Origin: Punctularia strigosozonata HHB-11173 SS5
Taxonomy: Eukaryota > Basidiomycota > Agaricomycetes > Corticiales > Punctulariaceae
Length of the DNA: 64,000 bases
Assembly: GCF_000264995.1 (NCBI RefSeq)
Contig: NW_006767448.1
Span: forward strand, 611,960 to 675,959
Reading direction: 5' to 3'
Shown: piece by piece, positions 8,284 to 19,380 of the stretch
Numbering within the stretch: the first letter of the stretch is position 1
Layout of the letters: each line of letters begins with the position of its first letter
Position numbers and translations under genes: made by a program
The notes under the pieces: generated by a model
The model's database searches: none
Told to the model about the DNA's origin: nothing
What the model saw: only the letters and a program-made list of their open reading frames with translations

Positions 8284-11200
8284 ATGGCACGGCGTAATGC
8301 GGGCGGCTTCGGCGAGGATATCGGTGAAGATGACGAAGACGAGTATGACGAGGGTCGTGCCATAGACGAGGAGGCTGCATGGCTTGCGCAGCAAGCGGCG
8401 AAAAAGAAGTCGTCGACAGAGAAGGCAAAAGCTACCAAAGCGAGGAAGAAGGAGGAGGAACGCCTCAGGGGCGAAAAGCTATTGCAAGAAAGTGGTGTGT
8501 TAATCTTAGGCTTGGTCTCTATTGACTCGTTGACTTATTATCATAGGTGCACCACGCGCATCGAAGGAGAAGGCCAAACAGAATGCCAGTACGTACCTTA
8601 TACCTATATTGATCGAGCTTCCCAGCTAATGTAACTGGCGGCAGTCTGGAATACTATAAAGGGTCGCAGTTCAACAAGGGGTGGAGGAACTTCGGGTAAA
8701 GAACGCAATGACGACGAACAAGGTATGAACTCGTAGTCTAGTATTCTTGCGGTGGGCTTCTACTCACGCTTGCTCATGCTAGCACGCACCGTCCGTACTA
8801 CTAGGGCAGCATCACAAGCAAAGAAGTCGACAAAGGGCAAAGAGCCGGCGAAGAACGCTAAGAGACGAGTTAACGAAGACCGTGAGTCGCATACCACGAT
8901 TGAATTGATTTTCACTCAATGTGTACGTCTTGTAGTCTATCTCCCACCGCCAATGGACTCCGATGATGATGCGCCACCATCAACCAAACGGCGTTCAGGA
9001 AAATCCAAGGTCAACAACGAGGATGACCAGAGATACATGGACGGTGATGACGGCTCTCATGAGTCCAGTGACGACGTGGAGGAGGATGACCCTGAACTCC
9101 ATGTGGCAAAACCGGAGGCGATCAAGAAAAGACTTCAGAGAGAGGTACCATTTTTACTTGTCTGTTTCCGCACACATGCTGACCTCGACAGCGCACATAT
9201 TTCAGAGATCCGACGCCTGACGAGGATGAGCAGGACCCATTTCCGGGCTCGAAGACACGCAGCAATGTTCGGTTGGCGCAGTCTCAGCCAGCAAGTCGTC
9301 AACGATCGCCGTCACTTGAGTCCTCGACATCGCAATCCCCACGTAGAGCTCGCACTGAAGAACCGGCAGATTCACGTAATGTACGGACGATGCATGCCCC
9401 ATGATCGCACACTGATTATTCATAGGAGAATATGACCAACGAAACCGTCCGACCTACCGTCAATGTAGGCCCGCAACACAAGACTACAGCCGCGTTATCT
9501 CGTCGCTCTCGCGAAGGATCTGTGGAATACAGTACACGCTCATCACGCAGGTGAATCGCCGTGTTTGATTTGATGCATTTCTTTACCTGAACCACATGCC
9601 TGGCCAATCGCCAAATCTGAAACTCTGGTCGCAAGGGCACGCAGTGGGGCATGGCCGGTACAATCCCAGCCGTCAAGTCGTCACCGATCACCGTCACTTG
9701 CACCCTCAAGTTCGCACACCTCGCATAGAGCTCGCACCGAGGAACTGACCGGACCACGTTATGTATGGTGAACGCATGCCTTGAAGATGAACACTGATCG
9801 TTTGCAGGACAATGTAACCCATGACTCTGTGCGGCCCCCCATCAATGTAGGACCATCGCGCAAGGCCCCAACCGGGTCATCTCGTCAATTTCGCGAAGGG
9901 TCTCTGGAACACGATACAAGTTCATTACCCAGGTGAGTCGTGTACTTCTTCTGAGAATATATGAGGATACATGATACTAACCACATGTCAGACCACTGCC
10001 AATACAAGACCGACAAATAAGTACCGGCAGCAGGGCTACAGCTCCACCGACATCTGATTCCGAGTCGGAACCCGGATCGCGGCCGTCACAGCAGAGGAAG
10101 AAGGGGAAGCGGTATCACGCTGACGATGACATGGACGTAGACGAGTCGGACGGACAGCATATCAGGAAAGTGCCGTCGAAACGGCCAAACCTACATCTGG
10201 GTGCTACTCGAACTAACGTGAGACCACGTTCATATCTATACGGACTGACTAACCTCAATCGTAGGATTGGGAGGTTCCTCAAGGTCGCAGACGCAAAGTA
10301 CCTCGAATGGAATCTCCGCAAAGGCCCTCATCGCGGACCTCCTCTTCCCAGAACAGGGCAAAGAAGCGGGCACCCTCGAGCCGTCATCGTCGCGATGATT
10401 CGGATGGAGATGTCACTCCGCCTGAGGGTTCCAACACCGACGACACCACCGACGGCGACTCATCGTGGCCCCAGTACACCTGGCTCGTGAAGCCTCCGCG
10501 TGGGAAGCGATATGGGCTTGATGACCAGAACGAGCGGATGCGTGCTGTTATCCAGGAAGCTCTCAATAGCATCCATACTGACCTATGTTTCGTAAATGCT
10601 TTCCCCAGCTTCGCCGATAAGACGAGAATGGTGAGCAAGGCTCTCGTAACAGCTGCGCAGAAGCTAGGCTATCGCAGCATACGTGGGCGACTCGAGGCAC
10701 CTGGTCAACGGCAGTGGTTCAAGAATCTGAGTGGGATCGTCCGTATTCTCCCGCATGCAGGTGTTCGGAGGCTGACATAGTCCTAGGTCTTCAACCGCAT
10801 TAGTACCTTTCGTACGAAGGTTAAGGCAGCGGCAGTCCTTCACTTCACGTCATATCTTGGAATCAAGCCACGAGACAAAGCAGCCGTCGCCAAGTGGATT
10901 GCGGACGATTCTTTCATCTATCCGGGCAGCGTTCTCGTATGGTTCATTTGTTTATGCCTTACTGATACTGACGGTAAAACTAGGATGACACTCTGGCGCC
11001 TAAGACCGAAGGGTACCGCTCGCCAGTCATAAAGGCTGTGATCGCGGAGGCGTTCTTCTCAAAGGGCAATGCTATTGGTAGCCAGAACCCAGAGATGTTT
11101 CCGTCAAGCCGTACAGATCTTCCTGATGAGAAGGAGATCCCTGCTCCCATGGTCGCATTGGCAGCAACAGCGGTATTCTCTGGTTAACAGAAGGTTGAAT

Positions 11201-11506
11201 CCACTCTCATGTCCCTTTACAGATTCTCTGTGCCTTGGAGTCGTACAAAGAAGGATATTTCGAGAAATGCCCCTTCACAGCGAGCAAGTATAAATCTGCT
11301 TATGAATCCCACTTGGGGTCATTGCTGCACCTCAGGAAGAACGGCCTTGCGGCATATCATTTCTTGATGCACGAGCTGTACAACGATGCGCAGTGAGTGC
11401 TGTGCCGACATCTTTTGGCATATGCTGATGTTCTGGTAGGTCAGAGGCACAACATATCGTAGATGTAGAGTCAAGGCTGGATGTTACCAATATGCGTACT
11501 AGTTAG
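8284..11506 (+). CDS. DUF6532 domain protein, multi-exon, looks intact
   Basis: The ATG at 8284 begins MARRNAGGFGEDIGEDDEDE, and about ten introns with normal borders keep the frame to a TAG at 11504-11506 (end NMRTS). The N-terminal half is acidic and basic low complexity with nuclear-localisation-like K/R runs (AKKKSSTEKAKATKARKK). From about 10500 the conserved DUF6532 region follows: DDQNERMRAVIQEALNSIHT, KTRMVSKALVTAAQKLGYRS, then FNRISTFRTKVKAAAVLHFT, then TEGYRSPVIKAVIAEAFFSK and CALESYKEGYFEKCPFTASK. DUF6532 is a basidiomycete family of unknown function, often near transposons. Here the right end of a TIR element lies 160 bp upstream of the ATG. Two middle exons are duplicated in tandem. 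Confidence 0.8.
9246..9932 (+). repeat. Internal tandem duplication, period 382 bp
   Basis: The stretch from about 9246 to 9552 is repeated, diverged, at about 9628-9934. Anchor points such as cagcc(a/g)(g/t)caagtcgtca at 9285 and 9667, and the donor-like cag-gtga at 9548 and 9930, are exactly 382 bp apart. Each unit spans an exon end, an intron and the next exon of the DUF6532 gene. It duplicates part of the low-complexity linker, not the conserved domain. Confidence 0.75.
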
Positions 11507-11883
11507 GCACACTATGTACTGAGCTCGGAACCATAACACGGTGTTCTGAATGTATAGCCATGATATGCCTAGGGAAATGTTGACACAAATACATTCAAGT
11601 GGGAATAGTTCTTGCTAAATGGAGCAAATTTGCGCTAGTATACACTGATATATCTACCGTCAAATGTAGCATAGCCTCAGGTAATGCTACAAATGCTGAC
11701 ATAGAGGAGCAAATGGGACAAATATGCCGGCTTCCACCAGGGGACTTAATTAATGATGCAAAAAATGCAAATATAGTCAGTTTGTGTAATCTGTACAGAA
11801 TGGTCGAAATAGGTAAATGATGCACACAATGGACAAGATAGAGCATCATGTCAACAATTTTTTAGGAGGTACTTTTCCTGATG
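11507..11883. other. AT-rich element-like segment ending in a CATCAGGAAA-type terminus
   Basis: An AT-rich non-coding stretch that ends at 11883 with ACTTTTCCTGATG, which on the minus strand is CATCAGGAAAAGT. That matches the termini at 5496, 8124 and 23774-23896. No matching left end was found nearby, so this may be a solo or truncated end. It interrupts an F-box-like remnant that resumes at once at 11884. Confidence 0.4.
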
Positions 11884-12089
11884 TGGATCGTGTCCTGGCT
11901 TCCGACCGATTTCCAACCTTCGAGAACCTCGTGGTGCGCCGCGGCAACAGCACGTTTTGCATGTCTCGGTTCCGGCATGATGGGGAGGTTGGTGACTTGG
12001 GTGCGCAGGTTCGGGTGCACCTGCCGATGCTCGCTGAACGGTTCAGGCAATGTCGCACACATAAAAGCAGAGAGAGGTTTCCGGAGTGA
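11884..12089 (+). pseudogene. F-box-family C-terminal fragment
   Basis: The frame encodes VDRVLASDRFPTFENLVVRR and continues to LPMLAERF. This matches the C-terminal W-x-VD-VL-S--RFP-LE-LV motif of the other F-box/LRR-like genes in this window (for example WAAVDDAVTSKDRFPALEEL at 25500). Only about 65 codons remain and nothing of the N-terminus is nearby. It is the shortest of the seven family loci. Confidence 0.6.
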
Positions 12090-12163
12090 ATAGACGACAG
12101 ACCTCTGTACCTAAGTCATACCTGAGTGGAACATAGACCTCGTACAGCCCATTTGATTCAGTT

Positions 12164-13234
12164 CTACGTGCTGTGTGTGATCATCGTCCTTTGTGCCCTC
12201 CACACGTCCCTCCACCCTCCCCATCTCGCGATCCAATCCCAAGTAGACCGAGAACCGGTGAGCGGTTCGATCTCCAAGTCCGGATCGTCTTCGTCTACTC
12301 TATTGTCGTCGAGGACCGGGCAGTGCATGGACTGCTTATGGACGATGGCTCCATCCTGCATTGTCCAGACGATGTCATATCTAGTGGTGACAAAATAGCG
12401 TTAACCTCCAAGGTCACCTCCGTGCGAAGGAAGAAAAGAATTCACCGTTCATCCGGATAGTGCTTCCTCGCGTTCTTCGCTCCAAGAGCGGTCGCAATGA
12501 CGTTCAAATCGCGATGTTTCTATATAATCGATTGTCAATCTCGATAAATAGACGAGTAAGACGATGCGTACCCAGGATATGAGGATGTCTGCTGAAGACT
12601 TCTGCGCGAAGGCCTCGACCTTGGACACGATGCAGTCAGCATCGGCGTCCGCGCTGCACAAGACTCGGTAAGCTTGCCGTTGCTCGGTACGAAGCAGAAC
12701 GAGGAACAGAACGAGGGCGCTGACTCACCAGTCGATGTCGATCTCCAGGCCCAGGTCCTGCGCCAATGGAGCGACCGTCGCGTACGTCCTCTCCGTCTCT
12801 TTCGGCAGCTCACGCGGAGCGGCAAAGATGAGACCGATGTCGTACCCCGAGTCCTTTCCAAAGAACTACCCCCGTTTCTCGTCAGTCTCCGTCAACTTGC
12901 TGTAGCCAGCGACGAAGGCGAGTCAACTGACCGTCCGGAGGTGCTGAGCTCGCTGACGTCCCTTGTCGTTCAACCCGCTCGGGAACTTGCCCTTTCCGCC
13001 ACGCCCAGGTCCCCAAGGCGGTCCCCACCGACTTTCTCGTTCGGGCTCTGTTTCCGTCCCAGGCAGTGGATCCTGGCGACCCTTCTCTCCGTGCCGGATG
13101 AGTATAACCCGGTTGGAGAACGTCGGGGCTTTGATGACGGGGGTGGTAGCGGAGCCGCTGGAGGCCCACAACGCGAGAGCAAGTAGCACCGAGAGGGAGC
13201 TGAGCGAGATGGAGAGGGCGAGTCCGTGCTTCAT
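12164..13234 (-). CDS. Secreted histidine phosphatase (phosphoglycerate-mutase-like)
   Basis: The start is the ATG at 13234 (MKHGLALSISLSSLSVLLAL), giving a hydrophobic signal peptide or anchor of about 28 residues. The catalytic motif VILIRHGEKG follows at about residue 45, then GLNDKGRQRAQHLRT. After introns come GYDIGLIFAAPRELPKETER, SADILISW-KHRDLNVIATAL and YDIVWTMQDGAIVHK, with a stop at 12164. The phospho-acceptor His of RHG and a second basic His (WKHRDL) are present. Short introns at about 12860-12925, 12670-12730, 12510-12570 and 12365-12440 join in frame. The family removes phosphate from small substrates; the substrate here cannot be told. The Pro/Gly-rich loop after RHG is longer than usual. 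Confidence 0.8.
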
Positions 13235-13958
13235 CACGAACGACAAGGGAAACGGAAGGGAAAAATGTGAACAGGGATGAGACACCGGCGCACCTTATGG
13301 TCGAAGCGCGTTCCGTATTATATGTGGCGGCTCGATCGAACGACCCGGCCGTTATCTGATAAAATTATGGCGCATCTTCGGCCGGATTGGGTTAGAAAGG
13401 GGCGGTCGGGCTGCGTGGGGCGCCCGCAGAACGGAGGCCGGGATCTAATTATAGTCAGATGATCCAAGTCTGACCGTGAGAAGAGGGCTCTTACTGTGAG
13501 AAGAACATCGTGGTTAAGTATTCGTGTTCGCAACGTCGCCAGCAGACACTGTTGTCCCTTGTGCGATCAACCTCGGCCCGTCTATGGCAGAACACATCCG
13601 GGGTATCCTCGAACTACAGTAGACGCGGTGCGTACGAAGAACAACTGAACGTGGTTTGAGTGGGTTATTATATTCGTCACGCGAGCTTTGGGCCCAGGTG
13701 GCAGTCATATTGTGCCCTCCATCGGTTTGCTATATGGCCCTTTGTCCATTGCGTCTCATCTGGATCTCTTACTATACAGTCTATTACGCCCAATGGAACC
13801 GACCTTTTTTTACCTCGCAAGGTCGGAGAATCGATTCGATCGGGACCATCGTTCGTTGGCGCTCGCTTTCGGACCGGGCCACAAGCGACAGACTGCGACT
13901 GTGCGGACCATCGCTAAGTGATCACTGTAGCTGTCTCCCCCTCTTCCTCGCCTCTGCC
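13235..13958. other. Intergenic, no gene seen
   Basis: About 720 bp between the histidine phosphatase start and the decayed F-box gene. Only overlapping short ORFs are present. It should hold the promoter of the phosphatase gene on the minus strand. Confidence 0.4.
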
Positions 13959-15120
13959 ATGGCGCGGTCTGCTCGTCGATTACCCCTAGAGACCGTCGCC
14001 ATGATCGTAGACGCAGTATAGACGATCTACCCGGCCTCAGGCTAGACTGTTGCGAATGCTGGAAGTCACTTGCTCTGGCGTGCAAAGCCACCCGGGGCCG
14101 AATCCAGCGACACCTCTTTCACTCCATCACAGTGATTTCTACGAAGTGTCCGCGCCTTCGCGACGTTTCACCCGGTCACCCACGCTGGCATAACATGTCC
14201 AGCCCCTGGACGTGATAAGAACCAGGAAGGAGCTCTGCGATGAGTTCCACGAATCCTGTACTTCACGCACGATCGGGGGAGCATCGCGACTTGTTTTACC
14301 TCCACGTTTCCGGCACTCAAGGGACTCAAAATCAAGAGCTGCACCTTATTTCTCGTTTGCGGACCTCATGCGCATCGTGTCGTGCATGCCTCCGGGTCAG
14401 GAGCTAACCGTGTCCTTCGTCGATCTCGTCCACCGTACGACCAACGTCGCCACCCAAGCTTCATACCGCCTCGCCCTGGAGCTTCTCCGAGCTGTCGACC
14501 CACAACCACTACCTCAAAGAGCGAGACGGTTGCCGACATGGCCGGCCTAATTCGTAAGGTATCTCATCTTGACATGGCCATCGAGGATTTGGCACGATTA
14601 TGCGCTATACCGTGAACTCGCATCGCCAGATTAGGGGTATAAAAACTCGGAGCTTGCGGTTGGCAATGAAATTGGACGCGGCCAAGAGGGAACAGTTACA
14701 CGGTCCGTGTTTCCGTTGCCAACCGCATCTTCACTAGCTCATCACCCGATCTCCAAACGCAGCCCTGTGTTGCAGCAACGAGGCGTGGAACACCCAGGCT
14801 GCGCTGGAGTCTTGGACGCTATGCCAGTCTCATTCTGATGAGGAGGCCGACGCAGGACACTGGCTGTAAGCGGATGGGCGGTGGGCGACCCGCTTCCTCC
14901 GAAATCACTCTATGGTTCTTTTGTTGTTCAGAACAAGAGGCGGAACGGGGCTCGGCCCTATGGGAAGGCTTGGATTGACGTGGTCCTTTCCTCCGGAAGT
15001 CGGTTTCCGGTCTTGGAGACAGTCACCCTCCAGGAGGAGTTTGCACTTCGAACAGCACGACGTAGAAGGAACTTTTGGAGCTTCTTCCCAGGACTCATGG
15101 CAGAAGTATACCGTATATAA
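13959..15120 (+). pseudogene. Decayed F-box/LRR-like gene
   Basis: It starts MARSARRLPLETVAMIVDAV, an F-box-like LP-E----IVDAV opening, then shows LALACKATRGRIQRHLFHSI, MRIVSCMPPGQELTVSFVD, LIRKVSHLDMAIEDLARLC and ADGRWATRFL. The order and motifs match the intact paralogues at 24456 and 44406 (CMPPHRDVSLASVCFVDV, HLDMEIKDW). The blocks are in different frames with stops between them, and the stretch after the F-box is shortened. It is a full-length but dead member of the local family. Confidence 0.7.
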
Positions 15121-15430
15121 ATTTCGAGGATACCGAAGAAGAAGACGAGGGCAAGGGTGGCGATGAAGAGGAGGTGAATGACCACCCGGAGGGCGTGGAA
15201 GTATAACATGATGTACTCATGAGTAGTAGTGTGCAACGGCGTGAGTTAGAAGGCGGTACCCACGCGCGTGCTATCAATACACCCTTCGCCATGTGCGCGC
15301 CCGACTTACCGCCTGCATCGCGCCATTCGTCATGCCTTCCACGCTCCCGGCTTGCCTGAGCACCACCACGAGCGCCACGAGTCGCTCTTGAACGAGTACC
15401 TGTCCTCGTCGTAGCGCAACAGCAGCCAGC
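15121..15430. other. Intergenic, upstream of the aldo/keto reductase
   Basis: About 310 bp, no gene seen. It presumably carries the reductase promoter. Confidence 0.4.
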
Positions 15431-16907
15431 ATGCCGTGGAACAGCCGCAAGTTGAACGACGGTGGGTGCAACATCCACGGCGAACGATTAATTGCTCAGG
15501 GGTCGGCGCTGAACACGACCTTGGGTCGATAGGGCGCACCATCCCCGAGATCGCGTTTGGGACGTGGACGTTGGGGAACGGCCAAGACCCGATCGACTAC
15601 GTCGACAACGCGCTCGACGCCGGCTTCAGCCACCTCGGTGCGTCTCTCATACCCGTCCGCTCACCCCTCCGCGACCTGAATCTCTCAACATGGCCGCAGA
15701 TACCGCGCAGGCGTACGGGAACGAGAAGGAGGTCGGCATCGCGCTCCGCGAGTCCGGGCTTGCGCGCGAGGACGTGTTCATCACCACCAAGTTCTCCGGA
15801 CGCGACGGGCTGTCCATCGAGCAGAGCATCCGCAACAGCCTGGACAACGTGCGTCGGCGTTAAACCCACGTATATTCACACACCTAGCTGACATCGATGA
15901 TTTTGAATGCAGCTGGGCGTCAAGTACGTCGACCTATATCTCATCCACCACCCGCGCCTCGCGCAGCCCGACATCCCATCCGCGTGGGCGGTCATGGAAA
16001 AGATCCAAGCCGAAGGCCTCGCGAAGTGAGCAATGAATACTATGTTAGCACGATTCCGTTGAGAAAAAAAAAACGCGAACGCGTCGCCCGTTCTCAGGAG
16101 CATCGGCGTGAGCAACTTCGAGATCTCGGACCTCACCACGCTCCTCGCTTCGGCCAAGGTCAAGCCAGCCGCGAACCAGGTGCGCCTTCGTCTATATATC
16201 GAGGCGTGACCGCCTACTGAAACGACGAGGTCCCAAGATCCTGCTCCACCCGTACGTGAACGTCCGTCAAGCCCCGCTCGTCGCCTTCTGCAAGGCGAAC
16301 GACATCGTCGTCGAAGCCTACAGCGCGCTCACGTACGTATCCCCCGTATCCCCCACTCTCGTGTATTAGGACCACCCCCCCTGATCGCGCGTTGTTCCAT
16401 GGTAGGCCGCTCACCCGCCAGCGCGGAGGGCCCGTCGACAAGCCCGTGAACGCGATCGCGGCCAGGCTCGACGCGAGCCCGGACCAGGTGCTGCTCGCAT
16501 GGGCCAGGGCGAAGGGCGCCGTCCTCGTCACGTACGTCTTTCTCCCATCCTCCATCCTCCACCATCTCATCCTCTCGCCCTTCATCCTCTCTCGTATATG
16601 TTTGGCTGAAACCGGACGCTCTTTGGTTCAGGATGAGCTCCAAGAAAGAGCGCGTCGAGGGCTACCTCAAAGCCGGCGACATCGGTGCGGATCGCCCTCC
16701 TTCGTTTTCTTTTTCTGTTCATGCTACGGCTGACGCGGTTGTGTTACGATAGAGCTTACCTCGGACGATGTCCGCGATATCGACGTCGCGGGCGCCCTCG
16801 GCGTGCGCCTGTCCGCGCGTACTGTCCTGCGTCGCGTGGCCGGCCTCACGGTCCTCACCACCGCCGCGTTCGGCGTGTGCACTTACCTCGGCGTGGAGAT
16901 CTTCTAA
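15431..16907 (+). CDS. Aldo/keto reductase with possible C-terminal membrane segment
   Basis: The ATG at 15431 opens MPWNSRKLNDG, and eight short introns keep the frame to a TAA at 16905-16907. AKR family blocks in order: IPEIAFGTWTLGNG, DALDAGFSHLD-type segment then TAQAYGNEKEVGIAL (the catalytic Asp/Tyr region), ITTKFSG (Lys), LGVKYVDLYLIHHP (His), GLAKSIGVSNFEISDL, AANQ-ILLHPYV, DIVVEAYSALTPLTR and VLVTMSSKKERVEGYLKAGD (the NADPH-binding region). The length of about 300-340 residues fits. It likely reduces carbonyl compounds with NADPH. The last exon adds VLRRVAGLTVLTTAAFGV followed by CTYLGVEIF, a hydrophobic end that could anchor the enzyme to a membrane. The first intron borders are the least certain. 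Confidence 0.85.
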
Positions 16908-17135
16908 GTACCGAGGCACATACCGATGCAGCTCGGACTGGGCGTTCCGGTTTATTTGGACGAGCGAGTTTTCCGTGTTCCGAGCGCCATCACATGTAAC
17001 GTTTACAAGTCGAGAGCGCGGGTACGGGGCGATGTGTGTGTACGATAGGACGGTGCGGGTGTCTATTATATACACATGTTTTTTTTTTTTTCGGATGGCA
17101 GCAGCACGAATCGACCCCAAGCTCCGGGGGTCTCC

Positions 17136-18652
17136 TCAACCCCGCATCGCCTCGCGCGTCATCCTCTCCACCTCCAGAAACGCGTCCACGAGCGCGGGGA
17201 CGACGAACGGCTCGCTGCGCTCGCGCGCGACGTCGCGCAGCGCCTGCTCGACCTCCCTCTTCCGCTCCAGCGCGCGCTCGCGCTCGTGCTCCGCCTGCGC
17301 GAGCTTGCGCCGCACGTCGTCCGTCCGCCGCTCGGCCGCGCGCACGTCGTCCTCGGCCGTGAGCCGGCGGCGGCGCTCGGCGGCAAGGGTGGAGCGGGTG
17401 GCGGCGAGGTCGGAGTGGGCGGCGGCGAGGTCGGAGCGGGCGGCGGCGAGGTCGAGGCGGAGGTCGTACGTTTTGCGCTGTTCGGCGGCGAGCGCGGAGT
17501 CGAGGGTGGAGAGCGCGGCGGCGGGGTATGAGGCGGAGGCAGAGGCAGAGGCGGGTGAGGAGGCGGGTGAGGAGGAGCGCGGGCAAGGGCGGGATAGGCC
17601 GGGTGGGCTGTCCGACGGCGCGGGTGGGGCGAAGGGCGTCGAGGACGGCGGGGGAGTGGGGAGGGGCAGGAATTGCTGGTGCTGGTGCTGGTGCCGGTGC
17701 GCCTTTTCGCGCTCGAGCTCGGCGACGCGCGCTTGGAGACGGGCGATCTCGTCTTGGCCGCATGAGGCGAGGAAGTGGGTCGCGGACGCGTCGTCTTCTT
17801 GTTTGATGCGTACGGGAGGTGGGGAGGGGTCGCGGAGGTGGGCGAAGGAGGTCGAGGGGTGGCGCGAGGAGGCGATCGAGCCGGGGGAGCGGTCGAACCG
17901 GGAGCTGCGGGGAGGGGCGGTGAGGTCGATGGGGGCGGAGCGGGAGGTGTAAGGGTAGGGCTGGTAAATTAGAGAGCATCAGCCGATTATGAACAGGCGA
18001 GGAAAACGGAGACGTTACCTGGCAGCCATGGGGCGCCCAGACGAGTGATTTGTCGTCTGGATCGAGCGACCAGGTCGACGAGGTGGAGGGTTGATGCCGG
18101 AGACTCCGAGGTGCGGAGGGAGGCGCCCTGTCGAACGTCGACGCCGTCCGGTCCTTCCAGATTATCCATCTGGATGATACGTTGGGAACGATGCTGCCTG
18201 TGTGTGTGTGGACGGAACGGACCTGTATTGGATGTTTTTTCTGGGGAGAAGTCGGAATCAGCGGGCCCGTCGCGAACGAGGAAGGACAGACGACGTGCAA
18301 GCACTCACATCCCCAGAGCGCCCAAGAGATCGGGGTCTCTCTGCACTTTCTCCACGCGCTTGGTGATCGTTTGCGGGGCCTTGGGAGGATGAGGAGAGGC
18401 GGTTCAGTTACAGCAGGGACAGCTCAGCGACGGGGAAAGGCAGCTCACGTCGCGGGCCATGGGCCAGTAGAACTGAGCGCAGCCGCGGCTGATCCTCTGC
18501 ACCGCGTCCCCCCGGGGATGGGGTATGCCGAGCGTGTTCAGGTCATCGCGCAGCTCGCGGACGAAGTCGTACTCGGCGCCGTCAAAGAGGGCGGGGAGGC
18601 GGTGGGAGTGGTTGTGGTAGACGATGCGCACGGAGAGCCGCTGCTCGCCCAT
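17136..18652 (-). CDS. Conserved fungal orphan with C-terminal coiled coil
   Basis: The ATG at 18652 opens MGEQRLSVRIVYHNHSHRLP. The N-terminal globular part continues with FDGAEYDFVRELRDDLNTLG and GCAQFYWPMARD. Introns near 18380-18440, 18250-18300, 18170-18225 and 17955-18015 lead through TITKRVEKVQRDPDLLGALG and SLDPDDKSLVWAPHGCQPYP. Then comes a Pro/Ser-rich linker with VRIKQEDD. From about residue 260 a long Ala/Arg/Glu coiled coil (AAARSDLAAAHSDLAATRS, ERERALERKREVEQALRDVA) runs to EVERMTREAMRG and a stop at 17136. No known family is recognised. Scaffold or nuclear factor are both open. It converges on the reductase gene, with a 228-bp gap containing a T-run near 17081. Confidence 0.65.
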
Positions 18653-19380
18653 CGTTGTCGTCGGCGTCGGCGTCGGGAGGGCGATAGGAGACTCGGAGGG
18701 GAAGGCGGAGGCATGCGGAGGAAAGGTCGGCGGGCGACGTGGAGGTCCGACACGCCACCATGCTCTCGTCCTTCTTCTTGCAAACCACGACCACACACAC
18801 CACGCAGTCTATCAAATCTCGTGGCTTGGCAGATCCAGGATGTTGCTTGGCGCTTATATCCTATTATCTCCTCGAGATCGCGCTGCAATCTTCGGCGCCA
18901 ACTTGGGCGTCAACGGAATCAGCCATCTAAGCGCTCGATCTGAAATCTCGTTCACGCCTTCACGGCACCTTTGTTCAGTTGCGCAACGGTATGCAGGTCC
19001 CAAATTGCACCGCTGATCACCGTCGTGAAGGAGAGTAATTACACAACATCCGAATGTGGAACAAAGGCTCGACAAAGGAGCTTTTAAGTGCGAGCAATTC
19101 ATGCAGGCATACTGCCCTGGATGATCACAAAGACGTCAAGGTGCAAAGACGACATCGCGATCGATGCAAGGGAAAACGGCTTTGAGGATTATATTCCCCA
19201 ATCACACGAAATTCCCTCCATCAGGATGCGTCCCGCAAAGGAGGGGAACCTGCTGTGACAGCTGGAGCTATACGTCTTTGTTCGTTCATCTTCTTTGTTC
19301 GTTCATATAAACCGACTCAGCCCGATCGTGTATTATTGCTATTAGATCATCCTAACACACATCGCGCCTGCCACTCATCC
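18653..19380. other. Divergent intergenic region
   Basis: About 730 bp between two outward-facing start codons (18652 minus, 19381 plus). No gene is seen. It contains the TATAAA at 19306. Confidence 0.4.
19306..19311 (+). promoter_or_regulatory. TATA box of the dead F-box-family copy
   Basis: TATAAA lies 70 bp before the ATG at 19381. The live paralogues at 21430 and 24456 have TATA-like motifs at a similar distance. Confidence 0.4.

Noticed and set aside
16768-17952. Plus-strand ORF of 394 codons
   Set aside because: It overlaps the 3' end of the reductase gene and the coiled-coil gene. The minus frame gives a regular coiled coil with sound splice sites, and the plus product is Ser/Arg-rich antisense.
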